A DNA stretch of 64,000 nt. Origin: Tanypteryx hageni. Taxonomy: Eukaryota > Arthropoda > Insecta > Odonata > Petaluridae. The stretch's first letter is position 1; the number at the start of each line of letters is the position of its first letter. Under the pieces are notes generated by a model. The model saw only the letters and a program-made list of their open reading frames with translations. It did not search any database and had not been told where the DNA came from. The DNA is taken from NCBI GenBank assembly GCA_028673005.1, contig CM054116.1, positions 128,875,547-128,939,546 of the forward strand. Direction: 5' to 3'. Below, piece by piece: positions 47,518-61,874 of this stretch. A program made the position numbers and the translations under genes.

Positions 47518-47973
47518 TTCAAATGCAGCAATGGAATCTCTTGGATTTATATGCAGGAATACTACTGATTTTACTAATTTATTTGCTGTCACTGCTGTGT
47601 ATACTTCTCTTGTCCGCAGGCTGCTAGAGTATTGTTCAGTCATTTGGAGCCCATATTATGAAATAGACTCCCACATGTTGGAACGAGTCCAGCAGAAATT
47701 TCTGAGATCGATTGCCATTTAAAATGGAAATTTCACTGGTCAATATTTCCTATAATGATATACTAGCTCATCTCAATTTAACCACACAGACCTAAATTTT
47801 TATACAAAATAATTAATAATATGTTTGATTGCCCTAATTTATTGTCGCTTATAAATTTAAGAATCCCTGCTCACTCAATAAGCTCTTTTGTTCCATGTCA
47901 TCTAGGTTATTACACAAATAATTACACTTTTAAATCACCTAATACAAGTATGGGGAGGCTAGGCTACAATTGA
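47518..47973 (+). pseudogene. jockey-like LINE polyprotein, C-terminus, unit 2
   Basis: Same fragment, ending at TGA 47971-47973. Confidence 0.8.
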
Positions 47974-48061
47974 TTTTTTTCAGATCTCTCCAAGAATATA
48001 AAAGGATAATTAAGGTTTATGTTTGACTTTGAAATATAAGCATGATTAGGTATATTATAAG

Positions 48062-48474
48062 CAGGCCCGGACATAGAGACCCAGGTTCCCTAGGCAGTTA
48101 ACAGAGTCGGGTCCCCCTTTTTGGTAATTTAGCAAAAAACAAACTTTACTTTATAATACCTTTGAGCCGGGAAATTGAAATTGATACAACTTTCTAGCAC
48201 ACACTTTCAACACGAACTGACAAGTAGTGACAAGTTATAGAATGAAGTCAGGTGCGATGCAAAACAAACAAAGAACAAAAACACAGTGTTGCCACTTGAC
48301 TTGTCAAAAAATTTACTATGGTCAATTATTTTCTATTTCGTTTGGAAAAATTGACATATTATTTTCCCTGTCCTGTGTCCTCAATGTGTACCATTCCGGC
48401 CCCTGGTCGGGGCCCCCGCCGAGGTTGGGGCCCTAGGCAGCTGCCTAGTTTGCCTAGGCAAAATTTCGCCGCTG
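48062..48474. mobile_element. hAT-type MITE, 413 bp, deleted version, unit 2
   Basis: Same ends and flanks as in unit 1 (ATTATAAG 48054-48061, ATTATAAA 48475-48482), but about 316 internal bases are missing, the break lying just after the first AAACTTTACTTT. Confidence 0.7.
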
Positions 48475-51400
48475 ATTATAAATGCCAAAAATGATTTTAA
48501 TTGATTACTTTCATCTTTTAAATGTTATGTGTATGTGAATTCAAAATTAAATGCTTAGTTGTATTAGGTATTTAACAAAGTGAAAGCTTTGATAAATATA
48601 AACTGTCATATTTTTGTAAATTTTATATCTATGTGTATATGTGTGGGTCTATAAATGTTGCAGGAAATTGAATATTCTACAACATTTGTTCGAATCATTT
48701 TTGAAAACCACATTTTTCAGCTGCCACAACCACGTCACCTACCGGCGACTAAAGTTAACAATTGATGCTAGTTACGTCTTAATAACGCTCCTTTTAATTT
48801 TCTTAATTGTTGGTGATTCCTGGCTATATCCAGTATCAGAAGGCTATGGTATCAATCTATTTGTATTCTTTGTAAAGCCTTTAAAATTTCTTGCAGTTCC
48901 TTAAAAAATTCATTATCATTTAACTTGTTTGGAATTTTCAGAAATATTATTCATGGAGAAAGTAATATGGTGGCCACATCAGATTTTTTTTGAAATACTT
49001 GATTTAATATTTGATGAATGTAAAAATGTATTGGAATAAAAGTTGTAGGAAATTTCATTTTCTATAACCTATGTTTGAAACATTTTCCATATAATGTTTT
49101 GTTTGAGATATTTAAAAAACTATTTTTTTGTTGCCATCGCTAGAACACCTACCTGCGACTATTGTAAACACTTTATTCTTAGTTATGTCTTAGTAATGCT
49201 CCTTTAATGCAGGTTTAATATTAGCAAAACAATTCATAAAGAATGCATATCGTTATAATTTTAATGCAAGAAAGTCACTATTAAAGAGAGCGATCAAGGC
49301 AGGAGAGAAATATAATTGTTAAGTTTAGTCCTAAATCACGTTGTAGTAGATTAGAGGAAATTAAATTTTTCATTTACCTTTTTTCATCATAAAAATATTT
49401 TATCGATTTACTACATATTTTTCATTTAGGGTTTAGCCATTTAGTTTTATTGCCATACCTAGTTGCATGAAATATTCGTAACAGAGGTATTTCTTTTTCC
49501 ATTAATAAATAATTATTATCATAAAAAACTGATTTATTTCTTTAGACAAGCGAGTAAAATAACTGTGTTTAGTTTTTTCTAAATTTACATATATAAAATG
49601 GAATTTTGAGCATAAATATTCCTTTAACAGACAATTCTACAGATTTATCTTTCCGATTCTACAGATATTTTAAGTTTTGGAAAGGCAACACTGTTACAAT
49701 ATCCAAATTATTCAGATCTGAAGAGAATTGTAAAACCGAACATTAAAAAACCACTGAATGCTAAAGACAATTATATATATATTAAAAAGACGAAAAGCTC
49801 CTGCATAACCAGTTTTTAATCATTGCAGAATTTCATAAGATAAATAATGTATGCAGCTCGTTTATTATAGTTAAAAGCTACAAAATCCTAATTCTATTTA
49901 AATCTTCGTGTGAAGCAGGTAAAGCAAATATCAGCATTCAAGAAACAGTAAAATTGAATAAAAGACAGGGTATTGGATATTTTATTTATTTATTTATTTT
50001 TTCAGTATGAGAGCATTTCACTGCCTTTCAGTCACATTAAATATAATCCACCTCTCTAACCAGGTAAGCTTAAGTATGGAGGCGTTTCACACTAGATGTT
50101 TCTGAACCACAGGTGGCTAAAACTTAGGTAATGACTGCACTGTATGCTACCAAAAACACAATTTTAAGTTTTCAACACAAAGATATAAGTAAACTAAGCG
50201 AAACTTGTTCAAGCATCGCAGCAACACTAACACTTGGGCTGCTTGGAGATTCTTTGAAATCATATTTAGAGCAGGTTCTCAGAAGTTGACTTGCAATTGT
50301 CCTGGATATCCAGTTGAAAGACAACGTGTTGGCCTCTGTGGTCTTAGCATTATTGATTCAGGTATGAGATTGAAATTCCCTGGAGCTCAAGCATCCCTGT
50401 ACATCCTGAATGTATAATATTTCAGTGATGGATTACTTCTTAACCCTTCTATTTTAGCAGAATTCATCATGATATCTTAACTGTTGCTCCTCAACAATGA
50501 AATTTTTGTTATAAAATTATTTGAGACCTTCAGAACCTGCAATAAAAGATTTATTATTATTTATTAATTCACAGGCAAAAGGCTATTACAAAATAACATA
50601 AACGTTTTTAAAAATAGTAGTAAAGTACTTGAAATATGGTTCCCCAAAGAAAACAGAGCGGGCCTGAATCCTGCGAAAGTAGAATTTTTTCCAAGGTCAT
50701 CCGACCTCCTGTTTGTGTGGTTTGAGGAGCCCTCACCGGGATTCCCTCCTTCTCTGTGAGTGTGTTCAGTGTGGAAGGAGCTATGGCTATAATAATCCAA
50801 GAAGAGGTTGATTATCCAAAAATTTCATTCATAATTAAGAAATTTCAAGTCCACTACTTGACTATTAGATAGCATCATTTTTATCCATTTATCAGAGATC
50901 TGCTCTGGAAATTAGGGAACGTTACACATTCAAACTGTTCTACTGTAGAATAATGAGGGCTTGTAAATAGCTATGGCATTCACTTTTACAGTTAAGTTAA
51001 TATCTTGTCTTTTGTTGGCATCCTGAGAAAACAGTTCACTGAAATGAATGGATAAAGAGATAATAAATTTTGAAAGTCTGTCACCACCCATTAAAATGAT
51101 TTTTTCCATCCTTTTATCTCATCAAGCAATATTTTCTATTAATTGATCAGAAATAATTTTTCCTGTTCTGCTGGGAGATTCGGAACAAAAATGCTCCAAT
51201 GCATCAACACTTCCACATTTACAGACCTGTCAGCTGAAGATCTATTTGATAAGGGAGTGATGCTTGTATTTTGTAGCACAATCAGAAATACATATACCTT
51301 AAATATTTGTTTAGACTTCTATGTAATTTTATAGCAGCTGCATTATTTGACATTTATGAGGTTTTCGATTTATCTAGGCTGTTATGCACAAGGTCCTAAA

Positions 51401-53637
51401 CACATAATAACGTCGTGTCTCCAGCTCATCTGAAAGTGCCTAAACATTAGTATCCCCCTAATATAGTTTACAGCACAATGAAGGCAGGTGAGTCAACATT
51501 ACTGCGCAGAGAGAGAGAGAGAAATACACGTTACATTGCTGCCAAACCGGCAGCCTGCATAAGCTTTTGCTCAGAAAGCAATGCATGATGCATGATATGC
51601 TGCAAGTGCTCGCTGTTCGCTCTTGACAGCTGGCAACATTGTAACCAGCTGTACGTGTTGAATCATCTGCATGCTCCAACTCGTTTTTGTACTACTGACA
51701 GTTTGGCACTCTTGGCAAACAATTTTTTGGCACCCTACTCCAATATAAATGTGACTAAAAATCTAACAGTTGAAAATTACTTTTATTAGTATTTACACAA
51801 TGATATCTATAAGCACCGTTATTACTTAAATATAATATGAATTCAAGCTTGTTTTTATTATTAAATATTTTTTCATAATTTCTAAAAACAATTTTTTTCC
51901 ACATTAAAAAGTTTTATGGTTAGTAACAGTGGTAAAAATGGGCATTAAGATGATAATTTTTTAGCAAGAGATTAAGAAAATCATAACTTTATGCTCATAT
52001 GCTAGTTAGTACGTCAACATCTTCAGACCACTAGTTCTTCTTATACTTTTAAGATTGGGGTAGTGCACAGCATTGAAGAGGAATTGAAATCATTTTGAAT
52101 ATAAAGGTTTATACAACATAAATGTGCGTAAAAAATATAACAAAATGAATCAATCAAAGATGATTTATTAAGTATACGTTACTCAAAGAAAAGAATACAG
52201 ACACACACATATACAGTGCTGTGAAATCAATTCATTGGCTCTTCATGCTGCCTCTCAATCTTCGGCACCCCAGGCAGTTGCCTGTTTTGCAACCCTGTTC
52301 CGCTGGTCCTGAGTACCGATATGCTTTATATATGATTATTTGCTTGTTTGTGCAAAACGTTGTGTTTACTTCCTTTGCTCTCCATTTTAGAACACCACCG
52401 TTTAAATCTCAATGGTAAAACAAGTAAATAAACATGAAAACTATGCTGCAAATGTACAAACGGCATCCCAAAAGCTACTGTAACAGACTGATGCTGAATG
52501 GCCAAGTGAAGGAGTGACGGAAACCAAGTGACATTCCATGCTTTCTGCGCAACCAGTTGCCACCTGCCGTCATTCATGCTACCAACTAGAGTGTCCTCCT
52601 ATATGATATCTCATAAGTTAGAAGCAGATTTACTATAGGATAGATATGCAGTGCATAACTCTCTGACATACTCATGCATGCATGCAAAATCATCAACAGC
52701 ATGAATAAGAAAAGAACAGTATGAGTTAAAAACATTATGTAGCCATGAAACGAAGTTTCTCCAAAAAAAAAACAATTAAATGAAACAAAAAGGACTAAAC
52801 TGCAAACCTATGCGTATTATAAAAAAATTATTTTACAGTTCCATTAAATATCATTTTGCTCAAGTGCTGATTTACTTAACTTCCTCATTTAGTGTACGTA
52901 TGAGTCTTTGGTGAAATTTGTAAGCAATGAATTTAATGAACTATTTGTTGGTGCATTTTAATGCCATTTCAGAATCATATTGTACTTTTTCACCACTTCC
53001 CACGATTTTGTAGTAGCAGTGAAGAAATTATAAAATTCCTTCCCAACAGAAAAGCAACCTATTACTTTTTACTAAATTTTTGCCCAGGCATTCACAACTA
53101 AACTTAACGAATGAGCTGTACTGCGAATAAAAATCCTCTGGGGTTTATTTTTTGTATTCTGATTTACTCGCCAAGATGTTTGATTCATTATTATTGTAAT
53201 GTTGTTCTCTAATATATTTGATAGATAATTTTACCTTATTAAGCTCCTTAAATAATGAATCTGTTAAAAAAGCAGCCCCACTGTCCATCGGAATGATGAG
53301 TTAGCTGCTGGGGGCGGGGAGACACGTGGGCCTTGGTGACCAGCGTTGCCAACTTTCATTCAAGCACTGTCATTGGAGAAAGTAAAAATTATCAACTGGA
53401 AAATTTATGCTACATATATTATTCAAAATTGTCAGTATTGCAATTTTAAAATTGTTATGTTATGCAAAGATTCATCCTAATTTGTCATATGGAATAATCA
53501 TTTGGCGTCATGATAAATACGCCAATAAAGTCTTCTTCCTGAAAAAAGCCGGCCATTAAAGCTCTTCTGGTAAACCATTGTATATTTCTTTAGGCATAAT
53601 CACAATACACCATATATATATATATATATATACATAT

Positions 53638-55190
53638 AGGTAGTCTGTCCGTAGACAGGTCCATGATCATTCTTGGTTAAACCTGGTTCTCCATATATTC
53701 CTATTTTCCGCTGTCCTCTTTATATCTTGATAATTCTCTTTCCCTTTCAAATCGTCTATCAGCTGAAACCTTTTCCTACCTCTTTCCCTTTCCCCATCTA
53801 GTTTTCCTTCTAACACGTCTTTAATCATACTCTCTCTCCTCAGGTAATGTCCAACCCAGTTAGCCTTCCTCTTTCTGATAGTCTGTATAATCATTCGCTT
53901 CTCTCCTATTCTTCGTAGCACTTCATCGTGTTTCATCCTATCTGTCCATTTTATCTTCAGCATTCTCCTCCAAGTCCACATTTCAAAGCTTTCCAAGTAT
54001 TTGATGTCATTTTTCCTTAGCGTCCATGTTTCTGCCCCTTACAATGCTATACTCCATACGTAGCATTTTATCAACTTCTTGCGGATATCTTCCCCTATAT
54101 TCCCTGTAATTAGTTGTTTCTTTCTCCTGAAAGTTGCTTTTGCTTTTCCTATTCTAGTTTTGATCTCATCCGTACATTTTGCCTCTCGTGTTATGATACT
54201 TCCAAGGTATTTATATTCTGAAACTTGTTCTAATGACTTTCCCCCAATATTTATGTTCAGATTCTCTTCTTTACCCGATATTCGAATGACCTTGGATTTT
54301 TCTGTATTTATTTCCATACCGTATTTTCTACCTGTTATCACTAGTCTATTTAACATTTTTTGTAGCTCCTCTTCCTTTCTTGCTAGAAGTACTATCTTCC
54401 CATCCGTATTCATAATTCCTTTACCACAAATTCCATTAGACTTCTTATCCTCCAATTCCAGTGCCCTAGCGTACATCATATCATACCGTCCTAACTTCTC
54501 CATTTGTTCTATTTCATCACATTTTCCTTTTATCCAATTTTCTCTAGCTTCATCTGTTACCCTTCTCAACTCATTGTTTATACGCCTATAGTTGGCTCTA
54601 CCTTCTTCACTGTTAACATTTTTCCATTTTTGTCTCTCATCCATTTTCTGCAGCATTTCCTTCGTGATCCATGGTTTTCTGATTTTCTTCTCTTGTTTTC
54701 CAATCTCTTTATCCAAGGTATCCTTGATACTGGTTTTAACTTCATCCCATTCTATATCAACGGTCTTCGGTTTGTTTTCCAACTTTCTTAGGTTATCTTC
54801 TAGCTTCATGCTGACTACATCCTGCCTTTCATTCAGTTTTTCTAGGTCCCAGGTCTGTCTTTCTCTTCTCGTTTTTCTTATTTGTTTGAGCTTTGTACTC
54901 ACGTCAAGTATTAGAAGGCTATGATCTGAATCAATGTCTGCTCCTTGCATTGCCTTGGCGTTCTTTATGCTGTTCCTGAATCTTTGTTTTACAAGGATGT
55001 AATCTATTTGGCATCTCATTCTATCTCCTGGGCTTTTCCATGTGTATAACCTTCGTTTATGGTTTTTGAACCATGTATTAGTCACTACAAGGTCATTATT
55101 GATGCAGATTTCTACGAGTTTCTCCCCTCCTCGATTTCTCTTGCCAAGTCCGTATTGCCCGACAACATTTTCTTCCTGTCCTTCTCCGAC

Positions 55191-55194
<4 letters not shown>
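53638..55194 (-). mobile_element. RTE-like retrotransposon, internally deleted, minus strand, unit 3
   Basis: Same 876-bp RT-core deletion (junction 54391-54393) as units 1 and 2. A Tyr codon in ALYG has become TAA near 54038, splitting the frame into 55194-54039 and 53996-53667. It is flanked by a short TA tract at 53612-53632 and a long one at 55198-55258. Confidence 0.88.

Positions 55195-55197
<3 letters not shown>

Positions 55198-55258
<61 letters not shown>
55198..55258. repeat. Expanded (TA)n microsatellite, unit 3
   Basis: About 60 bases of TA, against about 20 in units 1 (5198-5218) and 2 (30402-30418). Confidence 0.9.
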
Positions 55259-55260
<2 letters not shown>

Positions 55261-57146
55261 TGTATGTATTTATTAAATTGTTCTATCTTTGTAAAAAAAC
55301 TCTGCACTGTTCCAATCTAATCAGAAGATTTACAATTATAATACACGACACAAAGATGATGTTCATATCTAGGATTATAGGCAATCAACAATGCCGCCTC
55401 AGTGGCTTATAACAAGTTACCTTGTAATGTTTAATGTTCTTCAAGTGTTCCTATCATTAGAAAACGATTCAAATATTTAATGTTAAATAATAATTTGATA
55501 TAATAATAGTGTTGAAGAATTTTTAAGTTCATGAACTGTTTTTATTCTGTAGCGATGTACTATGGCTGTTATGTACCTGCTCCATGCCTATTTGAAATCT
55601 ACAGAGTTAATAAAATTATTATTATTATTGCCTATAATACTAAATGAATATTCTGAAATCTTTATAATCTAAATATATGACATTGTTTCATAATAGTTCA
55701 TTTAGATTATAAAAATGAATGTGTTATTATCATGACATAATTATAAAATGAAATCTATATCTTCAAATACAGGTTTTTCAGGTTCTTTGCAGGCCATAAA
55801 TTGATCTTTGGATTGTTTTACCAAACAAGTCTCCGTTTCTGTATTCATTTAGGTTTAGCCATCTATGGATGAATATTAGCGGAGTAATTACACACATTCA
55901 TTGTGATACAGCGTAATACAACAATAGAAAAATTACATTACTGATATTTATCTTAAGTATGTATATACGTAAGCAGAATAGAGCTTCACTTAGCTATTTA
56001 GCCATGAGTAATGTATGTAATACAAAAATTTCTCAATTGATATTATATTACAATTTCTTAATTACCTTAATTTGTTATTTATATAGAATGGAATGTTATA
56101 AAAAACACCGATGTGATTTAAACTAAATTTCTTATGGCCACCGTTACATAAGCTATATCGGTCGTGGAAGGTTATCTGGTGCAAAATAACTATAGGCATG
56201 CCCTATGAAAAGGTGAGGGGGGGGGAAGGCATTTGGCCTCAAGCTAAAGGGGGCCTCAAATTTTGGCAGTTGTTCAGAAACGGTTTATGCACAGGCACTA
56301 TCTGGGGGCATTGTCGAAAAGAGAGGCCCTTGTTCTTCTTCCTTTCAGAAAAGATGAAGTGACATCGAACATAACTTACAATTTTATTTTTAATAGACAA
56401 TTGATAAATTTGCATAAACAAAAGCTAGAAAAGCATTTCATAAATAAAAATTATTGAAATATTTTATTAGCTTATAGTTAATTGTATTTATTCATCTTTT
56501 TATCCATCGAAATATCAATAATGAATGTAGAAATGGACACGCCAAAAACAAATTTTACATTATTTGCAGGACATCCAAGAATTATGTGACACAACTTCCC
56601 CAGTTTTCGCTAAACGATATAATCCCTCAATCAGATCCCCCTCTCTCCTCTTACTTAACGCACTAACTTTTTAAAAGAATTTCACTAGTAAGCCATTTCA
56701 ATGTGCTCTGCATTCTTGCCTGGGTGGAAAGCACTGTCACCAACATAATTTTCGGATCATATCTTTTCTTTAGGAGGTCAGAAGATTTTATGAAAGAGTG
56801 CTACATAGTGCAAGCTTGACGCTCCTACCCCCAGTGTAATCCGCTGTAACCTTTCAGCGAACCCCGACCACCAAAGTGGGTTACATAATGCCTAAAATTT
56901 TTATTTTTACTACGGCGAGGGGCCTCAAAATCTGGATGTGGCTCGGACCTCTCTGAGTCTCACTGGGGGCCTGACTACAGGTTATTTGATATTAAAGTTG
57001 TATTGCTTAAAAATATACGAAAATCTGTGGTGCGTAGATAAAGGGCATCTTTTGAAAACTACTAGAAAATCTATCAAATTTTCATTGATATCGCCAGAAA
57101 TTCTAATATACCATTAGATAGAATATTCGCTCACCAGATGGTAGGC

Positions 57147-60100
57147 TCATTCTATCAGATCTACCAGATCAAGTAGATATTCCAATAAGTTGGCAACGCT
57201 GGACGCCGGTGCGGGAGGCTGCGAAACCTCCACGCCCTCCCCTTCCCCCTCGTCGCCCTTCGCCGCGACGCTCGAGTTGGCGGCGTTTATGGCCGCCACC
57301 CCCACTCCCCCTCCGCCCCCTTCCTCCCCCGCATCAACTTCGCCTCCCGCCGGAGAAACGCTCAGGACCTCCACCTGAACAGGAAAGGCAGAGAGAGAGA
57401 GAGAAAATAAATGAGTATCTCCCTCGATATAAAAGATCGTTTATTAAATTCTAAAGCTTAGAAATTCAGCTTCTTGTAACGTTCATCGAAGATTTTTCTT
57501 TTAAGGCCTTCGTGCCAACTCATAAAAAAAAACGACGCAATATACATTGCACAAACTTTCTCATATACGCATATACGTTTGGTCCACTGTGTACGCATAT
57601 AAAAGAAAAACGCTCATAAATCAATGTTAAGAATGGTTTAGCGTATATTTTAATGGCGCAGTTCGATATTTAGTATTTTTTGGGATAGATGGCTGCGTTA
57701 GTATTTATTATTTGTGACACAAGGCTGTACGATTAGGTGGATGTAATCGAAATCCTTGTAGCCATTTTTGAGTAAAACGATTTGTTTGAAAATATCCTAC
57801 AAAAAGTACACTTATTTGTTGCGCAATATAGTTCACATTATCCAGTAATATGAGATACAATTCGATTTAGTTTAACCGTAAGGCTATAGTAAGATTTTGT
57901 TTCGAAATATCGAAAATAAAGTACCCTTAATTGTTGCGAAATATCGTTTATGTCTTCGTAATGTCATTAATGAATGATATTATCCACTAATGTCAGATAT
58001 CATTCGATTTAGTTTAACCGTAATGCTGTAGTAAGATTTTGAGTGGATCTCGGCGAAGGCGTGACGTCATAGGGCTTAGGTAAGGTCGCTTAGCGTAGAT
58101 TGTAATGTCACTGGAAGCCATATAGTGATTGTAAGAGTCATATGGCTTACGCAGTATTATTGGCGACATCAGGATCTACAATTGGATAGATTTTAATAAA
58201 ATTCCCTACAGCCATTTCTGAGTAAATAAAATGCTCTAAAAATCGTGACGAATAAACTACCCTTTATTTTTGTGCAATGTCACTTTTCTGAAAAAGATGA
58301 TATATTGCCCAAATACGAGATATGATTCGATTTTATGCACGCGTCTGGGCTCTAGAACAGCGAACAGACCGACCGACAGACAGACAGAGGGGCAGACGGC
58401 ATGGCGAAACCACGGCAGTATATTATAGATAATGATTGAATGAAATAGCAGATATAAAAAACCGTATTAGAAGTGCTTTAGCCGGATATAATAATGCTGA
58501 CGGGCAGGGGCGAATATAGGGCCAGGCGATCTAGGCGGCCGCCTAGGACAGACGTCGGCACCCTTTCTCACGAGAAGAGACACTTTTTCAAATAATGAAT
58601 AACGCGTAACATAAGAAGAGCAGCAGTTATTGGCGGATCCACGGGGGATGACGGGGGCGATCATCCACCCCATCCCCCATTAGTCTCGCCGTCGTTTCAC
58701 GTTTTGCGACTATCACTGTTAAAAAAAAGGTTCTTCTAATAATAGGCCCATCCTTTTATTTTTCCGCAATTTTTATTAAGATTATTAACGAAGCCAATTT
58801 AGTTGGGGGTAGATGGTAGCTCGTAATCACTTTGGCTCCAAGTTGAACAGTTGTATAAAACTCCTTAAGCCAAAAAAAAAAAAGTTGGGGGTGTTTTAGA
58901 TGTTTTAACCCATATCTGTCCAGAGGCAACATTTGCTACCAAGCAATTTATAATTATTCTTCTTAACATTAGAGCGACCTGAAAATGTAGTTATACTTTT
59001 TAAAAATCTCAATTTATTCTATAATAAATATATAAAGCCCGCATTATTTTTGTTTCCATACCCTTTAAACAAAAATTTCAAATGTTTCTTTATGTTCGTC
59101 CATTTCTATTGGCCTCTTGTCATCTTTCTACCCTAAGTAGAATATAATTTCTGTAAAAGTTTTATTATAATCTCTCTCCATCTATTTGTAAATTCTACAT
59201 TGTGTAAGAGTTAACATGAAAAAATAAGGATCTAGAAATTTTTTTTTTCACCACCGTAATTGGACAACTAACTAAGGCAGATAAATGTCCCTTTTAGGTA
59301 TTATCACATATTTTGCCAATTTTTTTATGTTTTCAAAACTTTGTTTTCTTTCTTTAAAATGTCAAACGCTATTCAGCATCCAAGAAATTGAATACAACCG
59401 TACCTATACCTTTCACTACTTACGCAGTATTATTTAAATAAGGGTGGGGTTGATGTGAATGATAAATTTGTTGCGCAGTACAGATCAACTAATAGAAGCA
59501 AATAGTGGTGGTGTTCTTTTATTGGGTGGGCAGTCTATGTTTCCTGCGAAGAAGGGTGGCTTGTTTATAGAAAATAATTGAATAACAATATTCCATTGTT
59601 AGATTTTCGTAGGGAATGTGTTTAGTTACTTTTGCGACGTTATGGCTCAGAGACCGCGGGGAGAGGTCCACGCGCATCTATTTCGCTTGGACTGGAAACA
59701 GTAAAACGCGATGTCAGAGATCAAATAATTTCGCCATTGTAAACGTTGTTCCAAGAGGACAATATTTATTTGTAAAAAGTGCTATGTTCCTCGACACCCT
59801 AAATCAGTGGTTCCCAAACGTTTTTAAGTTGCGGCATACCTTCGAAGGTAAAGAGGTTTTCGCGTCTCCCCAGCCTTGTAACAAGCTTTTTATATTTTTA
59901 GATACGGGTGTTACAGTCTTTGGACACATCCATTCATTGTTTCTACCACTTAATCAATGTATTAGAAAAAATTCAAAGCCCAATTACTCACCAACACATG
60001 AAAATCCTTGATTTATTTATGTACTAAACAAAGTTTTTTGCGGCACCCCTAAAAATCTACTGCGGCACACAGTTTGGGAACCACTACCCTAAGCTTTTTA

Positions 60101-61874
60101 TATGTAATAATTACATGTTCTAGAATTAAAATTGGTTAATTTCCTTTTTTGTAAAATTAAAAGCTATGTAACAGGCATCATAAAATTAGTTAAACTAATG
60201 TAAAGTGTATGCTAAGTGGTCTATAATATGAAGTATTCTGGAATGAAAACTTGTATTTATTGAAATTTTGTTATTTGAAATTAATAGATTTTATGATGCA
60301 AATTCTTTTTTGTAAGTTCGCAGTTTTAAAAAATATACATGTTTGGAGGTGTCACAACAAAAATAATTGAATTAATTTATACGTGTAGTACGCTCAGCGG
60401 CCCTCCCGAACGGACCCGCCCCACGAAATCTATCCCCCAGGAATCGCCCCACGAGTTTTCAGAGGCCCAAGAAGCCCCGAAATCCGTCCCCGATCTCCAT
60501 CCCTTCCCTCCCCCTACGACGACGACCCTACCCGCCCCCGACGGCCCCACTCTCCCCCCCCCCCCCCCGCCGCGCCCCCCGTCCCTGGCGCGGTACAACG
60601 TGTATAACTCCACGCACTTGTCGAATTTTCGCTTTCCTCCGGCCCATCCGGCTCCAACGAGAGGTCTTCTTCTTCATCCTTGTCTCTCCTTCCTCGGCCG
60701 CCGACGCCGGACAGTCTCCGAACCTCTATCTATGAACTTTTGCACCAATCGACCGCTTTTCATGACACTTTGTGGAAGTCTCCCGCTACTGCCGAGCCGA
60801 GCTCCCGAGGTTAGTTTTCGTTTCGAATATTGAACGTCTCGGGTTCGATTCCAAGAACTATTATCATTCCCATTTGATTCACATGGGAAATCCGAAAACC
60901 GTGGTTCAGGGCAGTTTTCTCTAGCGTATCAAAATATCTTAGAATTGTAATATCGGCGCCGGTGCAAATTTTAACACGTTTTTTAAGTTTTACTAGATTC
61001 TCCGACCCTGGCGCCGATGGTGTACAAGCCGTTTAAATCCGCTCCACGGGCTGCACGCGACAACCCCTCCCTCCACTCTACTCGTTTTGGCCCACGATCC
61101 TCGCTAAAGTCGCTGGTTATGAGAAGTATTACATATTTACTGGCCAACATTTACTAAACCTAATCGCAAATTGTATTTTATTTTATTTTTTAAACGGGCA
61201 AAATTTTCCCATGCTGTTAAAATGTCCCCGCGCGACTCAGGTCGCCATCGTAATAAAATAATTAAAAATTAATTTAAAAAAGATTTTTTCGCAAAAAGGT
61301 AAAGAATGAATTTTGATTTATTGAACTTGATTGAAATTCTTTGCTAATGTTATATCGCTCTGTGAAGCTGCAAGAATGTTAGCAGGCAGAACGTGCGCCA
61401 AACGTCATTACGTGATTGATGCGAGTAGCGAGCTGGGGCGGCGCAATAAGATACTTGAATGAAAATTTACCAATTCTGAGTGTCCATTGCCATTCGACGC
61501 GGTCACCTCGTCGCGAAATCTCACCTGGGGAAAAAATGGTCTACTAAGGAAACTGGTAGAAGCATCTAAGCATTACAAAGAACATAAATGAAATTCAACA
61601 GATAATTTTTATTTATATTTTCAATCTTGTGATAGGAGAACTAAAGTTTTGTTGTTGACTATATAATTATGTCTTTATTGTTTTATTATTACACAGACAT
61701 ATATAGATTAACCATATAAATAGGGTATTGAAAAGGGACACGACTTTGTAATATAAATATATAATAGTATTAGGTACATGGAAGCAGTGTTTCATAAATA
61801 ACACTCACGTGTTTTCCCGGCGGTTGACTACCTCTGACGTGAGGAGAGGAGGGGTCATGCGCCTGCTCTCCAGC
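57147..61874 (-). CDS. Small single-pass membrane protein gene, unit 3 (last two exons in window)
   Basis: Exon 4 is 61874-61809 and exon 5 is 57374-57147. Exons 1-3 would lie past position 64000. Exon 4 is unchanged; exon 5 has one Ala to Val substitution in the low-complexity tail. Both splice sites are intact. Confidence 0.62.
58811..58882 (+). mobile_element. Poly(A)-tailed retroposed insertion, unit 3 only
   Basis: A 61-base sequence (starting AGATGGTAGCTCGTAATC, ending CTCCTTAAGCC) plus about 11 A residues lies between two copies of AGTTGGGGGT (58801-58810 and 58883-58892). Units 1 and 2 have a single AGTTGGGGGT at the empty site. The source RNA is not recognised. LINE-type target-primed insertion is inferred from the tail and duplication. 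Confidence 0.85.
59805..60086. mobile_element. hAT-type MITE, unit 3
   Basis: Same element, one base shorter in an A run. Confidence 0.85.

Larger units (their letters stand above)
27745..52572. repeat. Tandem segmental repeat, unit 2 (24.8 kb)
   Basis: Second direct copy, complete. Relative to unit 1 it lacks the plus-strand RTE copy, a 57-bp block (353-409 of unit 1), a 67-bp block (6985-7051 of unit 1) and about 316 bp inside the hAT MITE. Elsewhere differences are scattered single bases and homopolymer changes. The coordinate offset to unit 1 is about 25127 between 7 kb and 15.6 kb and about 25129 from 16 kb to 20 kb. Confidence 0.95.

Noticed and set aside
55059..55320. Frames with long YIYIYI runs
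   Set aside because: They are translations of the TA microsatellite.
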